A stretch of DNA of 64,000 nucleotides. It comes from Sphingomonas sp. S-NIH.Pt15_0812. Its GTDB lineage: Bacteria; Pseudomonadota; Alphaproteobacteria; Sphingomonadales; Sphingomonadaceae. The notes beneath the pieces were generated by a model. That model was not told where the DNA came from. It did no database searches and saw nothing but the letters and a program-made list of their open reading frames with translations. Of the stretch, positions 23,633-35,300 are shown piece by piece (position 1 is the stretch's first letter; each line of letters starts with the position of its first letter). The translations under genes were made by a program, and so were the position numbers. Location: the NCBI RefSeq assembly GCF_003951315.1, contig NZ_QLJH01000009.1, forward strand, positions 1 through 64,000, in the 5' to 3' direction.

Positions 23633-25009
23633 TTATCGCTTGCCGGCGTCGGTTCGCCAACCGCCGCCCAGCGCACGGAACAGCGCCACCTCATTCTGCG
23701 ACACCGCCAGATCGGACTGGACCTGTTGCAGCGTCGCCGACGCGGTGGCGCGCTGCGCATCGACCTGAAGCAGGCCGGGCGCGTCGCCGAGGCGGACCCG
23801 CGCACCGGCCCGCCGCGCGTATGCCTGCGCCTCACGCGAGGCGGTCGCCAGATCGAGGTTGCGGCGCGTCTCAGCATCATAGGCCGCCAGCGCCGTCTCT
23901 ACCTCGCGCAGAGCACGGAGCACGGCCACGTCCCATCCGGCGAGCGCCGCGCGCTCGGTCGCGCGGGCTTGCTCCAGGCGAGCGCGGGCGGGCGCCTGAT
24001 TGGGGAACGCCCAGCTGACGAGCGGCGATGCGACGGCCTTAATCCCGCCCGACAGCAATCCGATCGCTCCCCCCAGATTGACGCGCGGGTAGAGGTCCGC
24101 CCGCGCCACCCCGATCCGCGCCGCAGCTGCGGCAAGGCGTCGCTCCGCCTCGCGGACGTCAGGGCGCCGGAGCAACAGCGCGGTACCGTCGCCGATCGGT
24201 GCGGCAGTCTTGAGGCGCGGCGCGGCGGTGCAGGTGAAGGCATAAGCACGCGCTTCCGCTGGGGGGCGTCCCTGCAGCGTCGCGAGCCGATACAGCGCGT
24301 TCGCCCGCTGCGCCTCGAACGGCGCGATGGCCGCGCGAGTGGCAGCGGCAATGGTCGCGACCTGTGATACTTCCAGCGGCGACACTTCGCCCGCCCGAAA
24401 CTGTTCGCGCACGAGCGCGACCGACCGGTCCTGTGCCGCCGCGACTTCGCGCGCGGTCGCGATGGCGCGGGTCGATCCGCACAGGTCGACATAGGCCAGC
24501 ACCGTGTCGGCCACCACGGCAACGCGCAAGCCGTCGACGACGGCGGCCTGCGCTTCGGCATCCGCGCCCGCCGCGGTCGCGGCCGATCGCAGCCGGCCGA
24601 ACAGATCGAGATCCCAGCTCGCCGTCGCGGCAATATCATAGTCCGTCGTCGGCACGTTGCCCGACGCGCTCGGTTGCGAGGCGGGGTTGTCGACCCCCAG
24701 CGCGCTTTCGATCGTCGTCTGGGGCAGCCGCACCGCCCGTGCCTGCCGCAAAGCGGCGCGCGCACCGTCCAAATTGGCGTAGGCCACGCGCAGATCGGCA
24801 TTGGCGGCCAGCGCCGATCGCACCAGTCCGTCGAGGACGGGATCGTCGTAGAGCTGCCACCAGTCATCCGGCACCGGCGCGATCGACGCGACGGGAAGCC
24901 GGGCGAATTCGCCCGTCGCGCTAGGCGGGGCGATCGTCGGCGGAGGTGCGGGCACGCTCATGCACGCGGAGGCGAGCAGCGCAACGGCGGGAAGAAGGCG
25001 ACGGATCAT
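23633..25009 (-). CDS. Outer-membrane efflux lipoprotein (NodT/TolC family)
   Basis: A 458-residue outer-membrane factor that would form the exit duct of the pump. It has a lipoprotein signal with lipobox LLASACMS and the family strings DDWWQLYDDPVLDGLVRSAL, NADLRVAYANLDGARAALRQ, ARAVRLPQTT, and in the second half RRPDVREAERRLAAAAARIG and VARADLYPRVNLGG. Its ATG overlaps the pump gene stop (ATGA). Start chosen at that overlap; the longer frame upstream lies inside the pump gene. Confidence 0.92.
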   Translation of the reverse strand: MIRRLLPAVALLASACMSVPAPPPTIAPPSATGEFARLPVASIAPVPDDWWQLYDDPVLDGLVRSALAANADLRVAYANLDGARAALRQARAVRLPQTTIESALGVDNPASQPSASGNVPTTDYDIAATASWDLDLFGRLRSAATAAGADAEAQAAVVDGLRVAVVADTVLAYVDLCGSTRAIATAREVAAAQDRSVALVREQFRAGEVSPLEVSQVATIAAATRAAIAPFEAQRANALYRLATLQGRPPAEARAYAFTCTAAPRLKTAAPIGDGTALLLRRPDVREAERRLAAAAARIGVARADLYPRVNLGGAIGLLSGGIKAVASPLVSWAFPNQAPARARLEQARATERAALAGWDVAVLRALREVETALAAYDAETRRNLDLATASREAQAYARRAGARVRLGDAPGLLQVDAQRATASATLQQVQSDLAVSQNEVALFRALGGGWRTDAGKR

Positions 25010-28000
25010 GCCAGCGCCTCCTTGCCTGCGGTGGCAGGCGGCACGGTGCGGTCCTCGCCATAGCGGGCATAGAGCGCGGGCAGCAGCAGCAGGTTGAGCG
25101 CGGTCGACGAGATAAGGCCGCCGAGGATCACGATCGCCATCGGATGCTCGATCTCGTGCCCTGGCGCGTTGCCCGCGACGATCAGCGGCACCAGTGCCAG
25201 TCCCGCGCAGGCGGCGGTCATCAGGATCGGCACCAGTCGCTCTTCCGCGCCACGCAGCACCAGCTCGCGCCCGAACGTCATGCCCTCGTGCCGTTCGAGA
25301 TGCCGGTAGTGCGACAAGAGCATGATGCCGTTGCGCGCGGCGATGCCGATGACGGTGACGAAGCCGACCAGCGAGCCAAGCGACAGCACCCCGCCGGTGA
25401 CGGCGACGGCGACCACCCCGCCTACCAGCGCGAACGGCAGGCTGACACCGACCAGCGCGGTGATCCGGCGCGAGCGGAACTCCATCCACACCAGCAGCAG
25501 GATGCCGACGAGGCACAGCGCACCGATGCTCCAGAGGCGGCTGCGCGACTCCTTCAATGCGGCATATTCGCCCAGTACCTGCGGATGGTAGCCGGTCGCG
25601 AAGGGCACCTTCGCAACCGCGGCATCAACCGCCTGCGCGACCGTGCCCAAGTCCGCGCCAGCGACGTTCAGCGTCACGTCGAGCCGGCGCTGGCCGTTCT
25701 CGCGCTTCACTTCGTTAGGTGCGGGCGCGATCTCGATATCGGCGATGTCGCCGAGCCGCACCGGCGCCCCGGCGGCCGCATTGCCGGGAGCGGGCACCTG
25801 GATCATCAGGTCGCGCAAGGCGTGGACGCTGTTACGCACGGCGGGCTCGCCCCAGATTGCCACGTCGAAGGCACGCTGGTCGCGGTAGATTTCACCGACC
25901 TTGGCCTGCGCGACGAGCACCTGCGCCTGCCGGCGGACCTCGCCCGCGGTCAGGCCGAACCGCGCCAGTTCGCCCGCGCGCGGCCGGATGCGGATTTGCG
26001 GCACCAGCACTTGGGATTCCAGCTTCAGGTCGGACACGCCCGGGATGCCGCCGATCGCCTCGCGGACACGGGCCCCGGCCGCGCGCAGCTCCGCCTGATC
26101 CGGGCCGTAGATGCGCACGACGATCGTCGCGCCCGCGCCGGTCAGCACCTCCTTGATCCGCTCGCGCAAATAGGTGAGCACGTCGCGATAGAGGCCGGGA
26201 TAGCCCTCGACCACCTCCTTGATGCGCTTCACCGACGCATCGTAATCGGCATTCTCGTCCAGGCTGATCCAGAGTTCGGTGAAGTTGGGGCCGACCACCT
26301 CGTCGGCCTGTTCGGCGCGACCGATATGCGCGCCGAAGTTGCGGACGCCGGGGATGCTGCGCAGCTCCTTCGACGCGCGGATCGTGATCCGGTCCATCGC
26401 CTCGATCGACGTCCCCGGCTTCTCGACGAAGTGCATCAGGAAATCGGTTTCGCGGAAGTCGGGCAGGAACTGGTCCTTGAAGGTCGCATAGCCGACACCC
26501 GCCAGCAGCAGCCCACCCGCGACGATCCCTACTGCCAGCGCTGGCCGTCCGACAACGCGCGGCAGAAAGCCGACATAGCGGCGCTTCAGTGCGGCCACGA
26601 TGCGGGTGTCGCGCTCCTCGGTCAGCGGCGCATTCGGCAGGAGTAGCAGACACATGGCGGGCGTGACGGTCAGCGCGACCAGCAGCGACATGCCGATCGC
26701 CAGCACATAGGCGATGGCGAGTGGCTGGAAGAAGGTGCCGGCGACCCCGCCCAGGAAGAAGATCGGCACGAACACCAGCATCACGATCAGCGAAGCGAAG
26801 ACGACCGCCGAGCGCACCTCAAGCGAGGCAGCCAGCACCACCGCGAACGCCGGCTTCGGATCAGCGGATTCGCGGTTCAGCCGCAACCGCCGCGCGATAT
26901 TCTCGACGTCGATGATCGCATCGTCGACCACCTCGCCCAGCGCGATGACGAGGCCGGCGATAATCATGACGTTGATCGTCGCGCCCGACCACAGCAGCAT
27001 CAGCCCCGCGCCGAGCAGCGACAGCGGGATCGCGACCAGGCTGATCGTCGCCTGCCGCCAGTCGCGGGTGAACAGGAACAGCACCACCGCGACCAGTGCG
27101 CAGCCGATCATCAGTGCGCGGGTGAGATTGTCGATCGAGCGTTCGATAAAGGTCGCCGGCCGGAAGATCGTCGTGTCGACCCTCACGTCCTTGAGACCCG
27201 GCTTCAGCTCGGCGAACGCGGCCTCGACCGCGCGGGTCAGCTCCAGCGTATTGGCGGTCGGCTGCTTCTCGACGATCAGCATGATGCCTGGGCCGTCGTC
27301 GATGATGGCGTTGCCGATCGGCGCATTGAAGCCATCGACCACGCGGGCGACGTTGCCGATCCTGACCGGCGCTTCGCCTCCCTGCCTGACGACTGCCTGT
27401 GCCAGCTCGGCCGCGGTCTGGACGGTGCCCGTCTGCTGGACGGCGAGGCGCTGGTTGGGCGTGTCGACGAAGCCGCCACCCCCAACCAGCACCGCGTCCC
27501 CCGCTGCCGCGCGTACCTCCGCCAGCGTCACCCCGGCCGCGCGCAGCCGGTCGGGATCGACGAGCACCTGCAACTGCCGATCGCGCTGGCCCCAGACCGC
27601 GACGTTCGCGACGCCGGGAACGGCCATCAGCCGCGGGCGGATCGTCCAGCGCACCAGCTCGGACAATTGCATCTGGTCGAGCTTCGTCGACGATAGCCCG
27701 ACCTTCATCGCGCGGCTCGTGGAGGACAAGGGCGGCATCAGGACCGGCTGCCGCGCCGCGAGCGGCAGCCGCGGCTGCACCTGCGCGATACGCTCGCCGA
27801 CCATCTGCCGTGCGCGGATCACGTCGGACCCGCGCTCGAACAGGATCTGCACCGACGACAGGCCCAGCACCGACTTGGATCGCAGCGTCATCAGTCCGGG
27901 CACGCCGTTGACCGCAGTCTCGATCGGCACCGTGACCAGGCTCTCGACTTCCTCGGTCGACAGGCCCGGTGCCTCGGTCTGGATTTCCACCATCGGCGGT

Positions 28001-28128
28001 GCGAACTCGGGAAATACGTCGAGCGGCACGTCGCGCCCTGCGCGAACGCCGAGGATCACCAACAGCGCGGCGAGCGCGAGGACGAGGATGCGCTGCGCCA
28101 GCGCGAAATGGACGAGCCGGCCGAGCAT
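25006..28128 (-). CDS. RND pump of heavy-metal (CzcA/CusA) type
   Basis: A 1040-residue inner-membrane RND transporter using the proton gradient. Twelve-helix layout with two large periplasmic loops; landmarks include [57 protein letters not shown] with [16 protein letters not shown] in helix 4, [17 protein letters not shown], and [18 protein letters not shown] near the C-terminus. The ETAVNGVPG and DVENI strings match the HME class that exports divalent or monovalent metals. Its stop overlaps the outer-membrane factor start and its start overlaps the adaptor stop by one base, so the three are one unit. Metal specificity cannot be read from the sequence. Confidence 0.93.
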   Translation of the reverse strand: MLGRLVHFALAQRILVLALAALLVILGVRAGRDVPLDVFPEFAPPMVEIQTEAPGLSTEEVESLVTVPIETAVNGVPGLMTLRSKSVLGLSSVQILFERGSDVIRARQMVGERIAQVQPRLPLAARQPVLMPPLSSTSRAMKVGLSSTKLDQMQLSELVRWTIRPRLMAVPGVANVAVWGQRDRQLQVLVDPDRLRAAGVTLAEVRAAAGDAVLVGGGGFVDTPNQRLAVQQTGTVQTAAELAQAVVRQGGEAPVRIGNVARVVDGFNAPIGNAIIDDGPGIMLIVEKQPTANTLELTRAVEAAFAELKPGLKDVRVDTTIFRPATFIERSIDNLTRALMIGCALVAVVLFLFTRDWRQATISLVAIPLSLLGAGLMLLWSGATINVMIIAGLVIALGEVVDDAIIDVENIARRLRLNRESADPKPAFAVVLAASLEVRSAVVFASLIVMLVFVPIFFLGGVAGTFFQPLAIAYVLAIGMSLLVALTVTPAMCLLLLPNAPLTEERDTRIVAALKRRYVGFLPRVVGRPALAVGIVAGGLLLAGVGYATFKDQFLPDFRETDFLMHFVEKPGTSIEAMDRITIRASKELRSIPGVRNFGAHIGRAEQADEVVGPNFTELWISLDENADYDASVKRIKEVVEGYPGLYRDVLTYLRERIKEVLTGAGATIVVRIYGPDQAELRAAGARVREAIGGIPGVSDLKLESQVLVPQIRIRPRAGELARFGLTAGEVRRQAQVLVAQAKVGEIYRDQRAFDVAIWGEPAVRNSVHALRDLMIQVPAPGNAAAGAPVRLGDIADIEIAPAPNEVKRENGQRRLDVTLNVAGADLGTVAQAVDAAVAKVPFATGYHPQVLGEYAALKESRSRLWSIGALCLVGILLLVWMEFRSRRITALVGVSLPFALVGGVVAVAVTGGVLSLGSLVGFVTVIGIAARNGIMLLSHYRHLERHEGMTFGRELVLRGAEERLVPILMTAACAGLALVPLIVAGNAPGHEIEHPMAIVILGGLISSTALNLLLLPALYARYGEDRTVPPATAGKEALA

Positions 28129-29105
28129 CAGTGCGCCGCCCCGAACTCGGTGCCGAACAGCTCCGCCGCGCCATTGGTCACGACCTGCGCCCCAGTGGAC
28201 AGTCCGCGCGCCAACAGCGCCCGTCCGCCGCTCTCCGATGCCACCTCCACACGCTGGCGGACGAAGCTGTCGGGCGCGGTCTTCTGATAGATCCACTCGC
28301 CGCCATGAATATCACGAAGGATCGCAGCAGACGGTACCGACAATCCCTCGGTCTGCCCGGCGAACGGCAGGTCCACCGCGACCCGCTGGCCGACGCGGAA
28401 GGCGCGGTCGCGATTGTCGACGGCGTAATACAGGTCGACCGTGCCCGCGACGGTGTTGGCCGATGGCGGCGCCTGCACTGGACGGGCGCTGCGCGGCGCG
28501 CCGGCGTCCCCGAGCGTGCGGACCATCGCCGCGGCCTCTCGACGCACATTGCCCATGTCACTGCCGAACACCGACGCACGGACCCATAGCACTGCTTGCG
28601 AACCGAGCGAGGCAACCGCAGGCCCAAGCAAACGACGCTGCTGTCGTGCCGCGCCCAGCGCCGCCTGCGCTGCTGCGAGGGCTGCTGCGGCTTCGTCGCG
28701 CGCCCGGACACTGCCTGCTTCCTCGCGCACCAAGCTTTCGGCCCGGTCCAGCGCGATCCGGGCAAGGTGGGCCTGCGCCGATGCCCGCGCCAGTTCGGCA
28801 TCGGCCGCGGCCTGCTGGCTGCCGATTTGCTGGAGATTGGTCGTTGAGTTCACCGGCACACCATTGGCGCTGATCGGCGGGACCACGATTTCGCCAGCTA
28901 CTTCACGCGTTGCGGTAGCGGATCCTCCGCCGACGCGCACCAGGCTGATGCCCAAGCGATGTTGCGCCTCGGGCGTCAGCGTTAGCTTTAGCAGCTCGCT
29001 TTCGTGCGCGATCGTCTCGGTATGGGCAGGCGGTGCGGGGGGCTTCGCGGTCTTCTCGCCGCAACCAGCAAGCAGCATCGGGATCAGAAGAATGGTCTGG
29101 CGCAT
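28128..29105 (-). CDS. Periplasmic adaptor (membrane-fusion) lipoprotein of the metal pump
   Basis: A 325-residue adaptor with lipoprotein signal (MRQTILLIPMLLAGCGEK) and the features of CzcB-like proteins: LKLTLTPEAQHRLGISLVRV, a helical hairpin rich in Ala and Arg (QQAAADAELARASAQAHLAR), and the barrel segments DLYYAVDNRDRAFRVGQRVA and SVPSAAILRDIHGGEWIYQK. It is relatively short, lacking a long lipoyl N-terminus. First gene of the pump transcript; the 141 bases upstream contain TATAGT, a possible -10 element read on the minus strand. Confidence 0.9.
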   Translation of the reverse strand: MRQTILLIPMLLAGCGEKTAKPPAPPAHTETIAHESELLKLTLTPEAQHRLGISLVRVGGGSATATREVAGEIVVPPISANGVPVNSTTNLQQIGSQQAAADAELARASAQAHLARIALDRAESLVREEAGSVRARDEAAAALAAAQAALGAARQQRRLLGPAVASLGSQAVLWVRASVFGSDMGNVRREAAAMVRTLGDAGAPRSARPVQAPPSANTVAGTVDLYYAVDNRDRAFRVGQRVAVDLPFAGQTEGLSVPSAAILRDIHGGEWIYQKTAPDSFVRQRVEVASESGGRALLARGLSTGAQVVTNGAAELFGTEFGAAH

Positions 29106-29246
29106 CGTGACGGCTTAGTCGCGAAAGAGTGGGCGCTACTGGAGCCGACTATACAAAGTCCCAATGTAGCGGCACCCGCTCTGATTGAGGACGAAGGGAC
29201 CCAAGTTTATCCCCGACTCTTATTCGGTTTCTGCGGCGCGTGAAGC

Positions 29247-29873
29247 TCACACCCTCTTCAGGCGACGCCACACAAACCATATTGCCGCCAGCACGATCGC
29301 CCCCAGCAGAACCAGGTCAATCTTGTGAAACAAGCCCGACAATCGCGGGTCCGTCTTCCAACGGCTCCCAAGCACTTGGCCGGCATAGGCCAGCCCTAAG
29401 CACCAAGGCAGTGACCCTATGAATGTGTAGAGGTGAAAGCGCAGCAACGGCATCTGGGCGATCCCCGCAGGTAGCGCGATGAACGAGCGAATGCCTGGCA
29501 ACATTCGACCGATCAGAACAGCCGCACCGCCAAAGCGTTCGAAAAACCGTTCCGATCGGTCAAGATCCTCAGATGTGAGCAGGAGCCAGCGTCCGTAACG
29601 CTCGACCATGGGACGGCCGCCGTGAAGCCCCGCCTCATACGCAAGAGCTGACCCGAGATTACAGCCGACCGCCCCCGCAATCGCAACCAGCCAGAGGTCC
29701 AGACGACCGGTTGAGACCAGATAACCGCTGAACGGCATAATGATTTCAGACGGCAGCGGGATGCAGGCGCTTTCAAGAGCCATCAAACCGATGATCCCAA
29801 AATATCCGGTCGCAGCGATCGCGGCGACGATCCAGCCCGCCAGCGTCGCAACCAAGTTGCTGATCGCAGTCAT
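29247..29873 (-). CDS. DedA-family inner-membrane protein
   Basis: A 208-residue polytopic membrane protein of the DedA/VTT superfamily, thought to flip undecaprenyl phosphate or lipids. Family signatures are visible: MALESACIPLPSEIIMPFSG (ExxxxPxPxE), NLGSALAYEAGLHGGR, and FERFGGAAVLIGRMLPGIRS (FxRxxPxxR form), followed by GSLPWCLGLAYAGQVLG. DedA genes affect envelope integrity and polymyxin resistance. It lies last in a minus-strand series with PAP2 phosphatase and an RND pump, consistent with an envelope-modifying job. Confidence 0.92.
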   Translation of the reverse strand: MTAISNLVATLAGWIVAAIAATGYFGIIGLMALESACIPLPSEIIMPFSGYLVSTGRLDLWLVAIAGAVGCNLGSALAYEAGLHGGRPMVERYGRWLLLTSEDLDRSERFFERFGGAAVLIGRMLPGIRSFIALPAGIAQMPLLRFHLYTFIGSLPWCLGLAYAGQVLGSRWKTDPRLSGLFHKIDLVLLGAIVLAAIWFVWRRLKRV

Positions 29874-29958
29874 ATCAAAGTTCCTATGTGCGGATCGCGA
29901 TCGTCGGGCTTAGACAACCGGGCGAGGGCAGTATCCAGGCTGATCGGATGTGAGAGCA

Positions 29959-30608
29959 TCACGCCGCAGATATCTGCGACAGTGCAAGACCGTAGGACAA
30001 ACTGTCGTATGGCGTCGCCGTGTACGACGTTTGCGTCCGCGACGTGATGGCGTGCACGTCAGCGTGATCGCCGGGAAACACGATTGCGAGATCAAGTTCG
30101 GCAGCGGTTCGCACGAGTGAGGATAGACGATCAGGCTCGTACGAGACGAGAATCACGGCATCGAACACGCTCACGTCAAGGTTGGGGGGCAGGTCGGCTG
30201 ACAAGAATGCGACGATTGCGTCGACGCCCAGCGCCCTTGCCCAATGTTCGAGCCGACGCCGGTGTCGACCATAGCCGATCATCGTCAAGCGATCACCCAG
30301 CTTCCCGCTGAGAGCAAAGGCCCGGATGGCAGTGACATAGCCCCGGCGATCGCCGGCCTTGCCAACGGCGAGGTAGCGCGTCGGCGTGCATGATCGCCGA
30401 CGTGCGCCATCCGGGCCGTCACCACGTCGCACCGAGCGACGACACGCTTGCGCAGCGAGGTTTGATCCAGTCTGGTCAGTCGGTACAGTTTGGCTTCGAG
30501 ACGGCGCAGGAACCAGGCACTGTTGGCTGCGGCAGTTTTCATCTTGCTGGACGTGTCTGCCGGCTCGCTCCGGCTGATCGTGCTCACAATGTTGGCGCCG
30601 ATTTCCAA
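29959..30608 (-). pseudogene. Glycosyltransferase-like gene broken by a frameshift
   Basis: Two overlapping frames together spell one protein. The first (from about 30608) reads AWFLRRLEAKLYRLTRLDQT then SLRKRVVARCDVVTARMAHV; near 30375 the sense moves by one base to a second frame, TRYLAVGKAGDRRGYVTAIR, LTMIGYGRHRRRLEHWARAL and on to the stop at 29959. The combination resembles the middle of a family-1 glycosyltransferase, where GxGxxRxxLExxA is common. The N-terminal part is absent. It sits between PAP2 and DedA genes. Family assignment is moderate. Confidence 0.45.
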
Positions 30609-30626
30609 AGAAGCGTACCAGCCAGT

Positions 30627-31340
30627 TCACTTGGGTTCACTCACGCGAAGCGTCCGCTTCCCGAAGGTTCGTGATCCTCCGCCAATTCGTCGGGCGAAAA
30701 CCTGGGTAACGGTGGCCGTCCAGCCCAAGCCGATTGCCCAGCCAGCTGCAACATCCGTTGGCCAGTGGACGCCAAGGACGATCCGCGACGCACCGATAGC
30801 AAACACCAAAAGCATGGCAGCGACGGCCACCAGATTCCATCGACGTCCGCCATCAGACCCTGCCACAATGGCGATAGCTATCGAGCCATAGACGAAGGCG
30901 GAGTCCATGGCGTGCCCGCTTGGAAAGCTTGCAGTCTGAACATCCACGAGATGCGAGACTACCATCGGCCTGGGCCGGCCCACCGCCGCCTTGATCGCAC
31001 TGATGATGACGGCCCCGCCTGCGGTCGTGCCTGCGAGATAGGCGCACCATTGCCAACGTCGCCTTATTGCGCACACTGCGATCGCGACCGCAGTCGCGAT
31101 CCACAGGGTGGCATTGTTTCCCATCACCGTCACGACACGCGAAAAGGCGATCAACCAACCATGATCGCCGGTGTGCCTGCGCATCCATAATAGAATGGCC
31201 GGATCGAAACCCGTCACGCGGCCCGTCTCGATTAGTGCTGCGACGCCAAATAATAGCCCTCCGCCAAGCGCAAGCAGTGCGGCCTTGGCGAGAATTTGTG
31301 CCGGCGCAGCGGTCCGGGTAATTCCACAAGGCCCGGTCAC
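30627..31340 (-). CDS. PAP2-superfamily membrane phosphatase
   Basis: A 237-residue membrane phosphatase of the PAP2 type, acting on lipid phosphates at the outer face of the inner membrane. The three catalytic motifs are complete: KAAVGRPRP (117-125), PSGH (140-143) and SRIVLGVHWPTD (185-196). About six membrane helices. Starts at GTG overlapping the propeller stop (GTGA), so it is translationally coupled to it. Possible substrates include undecaprenyl pyrophosphate, lipid A phosphate or phosphatidic acid. Confidence 0.92.
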   Translation of the reverse strand: MTGPCGITRTAAPAQILAKAALLALGGGLLFGVAALIETGRVTGFDPAILLWMRRHTGDHGWLIAFSRVVTVMGNNATLWIATAVAIAVCAIRRRWQWCAYLAGTTAGGAVIISAIKAAVGRPRPMVVSHLVDVQTASFPSGHAMDSAFVYGSIAIAIVAGSDGGRRWNLVAVAAMLLVFAIGASRIVLGVHWPTDVAAGWAIGLGWTATVTQVFARRIGGGSRTFGKRTLRVSEPK

Positions 31341-32347
31341 GCCGGCTTCACGACCAAGACCTTGAACGTGTCAGGCGTTGCGACCGGGCGGGCGCCAGGT
31401 TTGGCCGGCGGGCCAAACGATGCTGTCGGCAGGTAGATGGCACCACTTTCCGGATCGAGCGCCCCCGTCCTGGCACCTTCGGCAGTCTTGATACGTCCAA
31501 CGCGCTTCACGACGGCGCCCTCGAGAGACAGGACGTCCAGCACTCCGTCCTTGCCGCAGGGAATGAGCGCCAAGCGACGCTGCGGATCCAGAATGACGGC
31601 ATCGGGGCCTGTGGCGATGTCGACCAGCTGCGAAAGTTTGCGGTTCGAGCCGAGGACGATGGCCGCCTTACCGTTGGCACAGGCGGCGATGAGGCGATCC
31701 GTTTTCGCGTCATAGGCGAGGCCAGATGGCTCGGTGCATCCTGGTAAGGCGATCGGCGCAGCGACCGTACCGCGTCGGATGTCGACGACCTCGATCTCGT
31801 TTGCGTCCTCGTCATTGACGAACAGCGTGCCGTTCGGCGTCAGCGCGGCATATTCAAGGCCGGGCTTGAGCTGCACAGTGCGCAACGTCCGCATCGCTGT
31901 CGTGTCGATGATCGATACCGAGCCGGCCTTGGCATTCATGACAAAGCCGGTCTTGCCATCAGCGGAGACGATCGCAGCGTCGGGCTTTTCGCCGACCGCG
32001 ACACGGCCCAGTTCCCGACCATCGGAGGTTGAGAGAAAGCGGACCGAGGCATCGTCGCCGCTCGTCGCCATGATGCGCCCGCCGGGAAGCGGTACGACCG
32101 CATGACCGTGCGCGAAGGTGCCGATCGATCCGACTGCCCGCTCACGTCTAGTGTCGATGACGGTGACCGACGTCGACCGCGCGATGTAGAGGCGGTGATC
32201 AACGGGATCGACGCGGGCATAATCCCATCCCCCGCCGTCTGGACTGGAGATCGTAGCTGCGACGCGGTAGGCTGGCACCCGCGGGGCAGCCCCCGCCGCA
32301 GCGAAGGATGCCAGCGCCAAGATGGCAGTCGTAAGTACGCTCTTCAT
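31337..32347 (-). CDS. Secreted YncE-like beta-propeller in the efflux operon
   Basis: A 336-residue exported protein with signal peptide MKSVLTTAILALASFAAAGA and propeller blades such as DYARVDPVDHRLYIARSTSV, TVIDTRRERAVGSIGTFAHG, and DAAIVSADGKTGFVMNAKAG, similar to YncE. Its ATG overlaps the RND pump stop (ATGA) and its stop overlaps the PAP2 start. A propeller is not a standard part of a tripartite pump; tight coupling suggests a periplasmic binding role linked to efflux. It is only distantly similar to the propellers at 15141 and 54911. Confidence 0.85.
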   Translation of the reverse strand: MKSVLTTAILALASFAAAGAAPRVPAYRVAATISSPDGGGWDYARVDPVDHRLYIARSTSVTVIDTRRERAVGSIGTFAHGHAVVPLPGGRIMATSGDDASVRFLSTSDGRELGRVAVGEKPDAAIVSADGKTGFVMNAKAGSVSIIDTTAMRTLRTVQLKPGLEYAALTPNGTLFVNDEDANEIEVVDIRRGTVAAPIALPGCTEPSGLAYDAKTDRLIAACANGKAAIVLGSNRKLSQLVDIATGPDAVILDPQRRLALIPCGKDGVLDVLSLEGAVVKRVGRIKTAEGARTGALDPESGAIYLPTASFGPPAKPGARPVATPDTFKVLVVKPA

Positions 32348-35300
32348 GGTGCGGTTCCCTGTTCTGGAATGGCAGGATCATGGTCGGAATGCGGTAGGGT
32401 CAGCCGAACGAGCACCGGCATCGCCAAGAGCACGAGCGGATATTGCAGCAGCAGGCCGGCGATGATCGCGATCGCGAGCGGCTGCTGGATGCCCGCTCCC
32501 TGACCGATCGCGAGCGCCAGCGGCAGCAGCGTCAAAATCGCCGCCAGCGTCGTCATCGTGATCGGGCGCAGGCGATTGCGGCTTGCCTCGCGCGTCGCGA
32601 CGACGGGCGGCATGGTGTGGCAGAGTTCCTCGAACTCGGAGACGTAGAAGATCGCCATCTCGGTGCCGATGCCGATAATCATCGTCATGCCCATCAGCGC
32701 CGTGATGTTGAGGTCGACGCCGGCGAGCCACAGGGCGGTGAATACTGCCGTGGTCGACAGCAGCGAGCAGCCGATGATGATAACGGGCAACCAGAACCGC
32801 CGGTAAAGCACAAGGAGCAACACCAGCTCGGCGACGAGGGCTGCGCCGAATATCTTGATGAGGCCTGCGAAGGCGATCTGCTGCTGCTGATAGAGGCCGC
32901 CCAGCTCGTAGCGGATGCCGGGTGCCAGTACGCCTGGCTGGTCAAGGGCCTTGGTTACGTCACCAACGGCAGCGCCGATCCCACGCCCTTGGATACGACC
33001 GGTCACGGCCACCATCGGTTCCAGGTTCTCGCGGGCGATCTGTGGTTGTCCGACGACCGCCTCGATGGATGCGACGCGCGACAGCGGAAACACATGGCCG
33101 TCGGTGGCACGGATGGGCAGTTGCGCAAGCCCCGCCTGGCTGATCGTCATCGCCTGCGGAAGCCGGACGCGCACGTCGATGGACTTGTCGGGTCGGGCAA
33201 GGGTTGTGGCGACAGTGCCACTCAGGGCGGTCGACAGCTGTGCCTCAACGTCTGCGGGCGCGACCCCTTCCACGCCGGCGCGGACCGGGTCGACGCGGAC
33301 ATCGAGTGCGTCACCTGCCAGTTGAACGCCGTCCTTCACCTCGACGACGCCGTCGATCCTTTCGATCAGGGCAGCGACCTTCTTCGCCTGGGCATCGAGC
33401 ACGGTCGGGTCGGACGAGTAGAGTTTGACCTCGATCGGCTGCGGGACGGCCGTGAGATCGCCGATCAGATCCTCGATGAGTTGTGCGACCTCGACCTGGA
33501 CGCCTGGCACCTTGACCCCGATCTCGTCGGCGACGCTGGCGGCCACCTCCTCGGTCGGGCGGCTGTGGTACGGCTTCAGCCGGACGAAATAGTCGCCGTG
33601 ATAGCTCTGGCCGAGATCGCCACCGAGGCCGGTGCCGAGCCGCCGCGAGAAGGTCAGCACCTCCGGATTGGCCCGCAGCAGCTGGTCGATCTGACCGACC
33701 TGACGCCCGCTTTCGTCAAGCGAGGTGCCGGGAGCGGTGTAGTAATCCATGACGAAGCCGCCTTCGTCGACCTTCGGCATGAAGCCTGTCGGCACCTTGG
33801 AATAGCCGATATAGCCGACTGCCAGGAGCGGGACGAGGATGACAAGGAGCAGCCACGGTCGGGCCGACAGGCGATCAAGGCCCTTGTCGTGAATGACGGC
33901 GAGGCGTCCCTCGCCGGCGACGCCGGGGTCTCGCCATGTACGGAAGTCCACCAGCCACCGCACGAGGACCGGTACGACGAAAGCGGTCATCGCCCAGGAA
34001 ATGGCGAGCGCGGCCGCCATCGTCACTGACAGCGCCTTGGAGAACGCGCCGGTCACACCGGTCAAGAACGACAGCGGCAGGAACACGATCAGCGTCGCCA
34101 GGCTCGATCCCGTCAGCGGTGCCATGAACTCGCGCGCGGCCGGGATGACAGCAGCGTTGCCAGCGACTTCCCCATCCGGCTTCATCTCACCGGCGCGTCG
34201 GGCGATATGCTCGACCATGACGATGACGTCGTCGATCAGCAGCCCGACCGCGGCTGCGATGCCGCCGAGGGTCATGATGTTGAAGCTCATGCCAAGGATG
34301 CTCAGCACCAGCATCGTGGTCGCCAGTGTGGCCGGTACGACGATGATGGCGACGAGCGTCACGCGCCAGCTGCGCAGGAACAGGAGGAGCACCAGCGCGG
34401 CGAGCGCAAGGCCGATCAGCACAGCGTCACGAACGCTCGCGACCGATTGGGTTACCAGCTCGCTCTGATCGTACCAGTTGACCAGCTTGACCCCGGCCGG
34501 CAGCTTCACGCCCGCCAGCTTTTCCTGCACTTGCCTTGCGATCTGGACCGCGTTGCCGTCTGGCTGCTCGTAGATATTGAACAGTACCGCGGGTTTCCCG
34601 TCCTCGACGATCCGCTGCCAGACGGGCACGGCACCGGTCTGCACGGTCGCGACATCCCGCACCCGAACGACCCCTGCCGGGGCCGCCTTGACGACGATGT
34701 CACCCACCTGCACGGCGCTGGCGACACTGCGATCGGCAATGACAAGCGAGAGCCGACCACGATCCTGGACTTGGCCCACCGCACTCAACACATTGCCATT
34801 GCGGATAGCGGTCGCAAGGTCCGCCATCGCCAGGCCGTAGCTTGCGAGCCGTTGCGGGTCCGCGAGTACCTCGACCTCCGCGGTGTCGCCACCCTGCACA
34901 CCGACCTTGGCGAGACCGTTAATCGAGGACAGCAGCGGGGTGATCTGAAGTCGCGCGAAGTCCTGGAGCTGGGCCGGATCCGCTGTATCGGATACCAAGG
35001 CATAGGAGATGATCGGGAAAACGGTCGGGTCCATCCGGCGGACATTGTACTGCGTGCCAGCAGGCAGCGATGGCAGGATGCGGCCGACCGCGGTGTCGAC
35101 CAGCAGCGTGCTCGCGATCATGTCGCGCCCCCAACCGAAGTCGATCGAGATCTGCGCCGTCCCGCGCGCTGTCTCGGAGCGGACGTTGTTGACACCGGGG
35201 ATGACGCGGATCGCCTCTTCGACGGGGCGGGTGACGGTCAGCGCGGTCTGATCGGCGGGACGGCTCCCTGAATCGAGATCGACCACGACCCGCGGAAACG

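Noticed and set aside
24946..28873. Open frames of 566 and 719 codons on the plus strand opposite the outer-membrane factor and pump genes
   Set aside because: Antisense to well-supported family members, with low-complexity Arg/Asp/Ser composition.
32443..35271. Open frames of 528 and 354 codons on the plus strand opposite the second pump
   Set aside because: Same reason: antisense to an RND gene with all family motifs.
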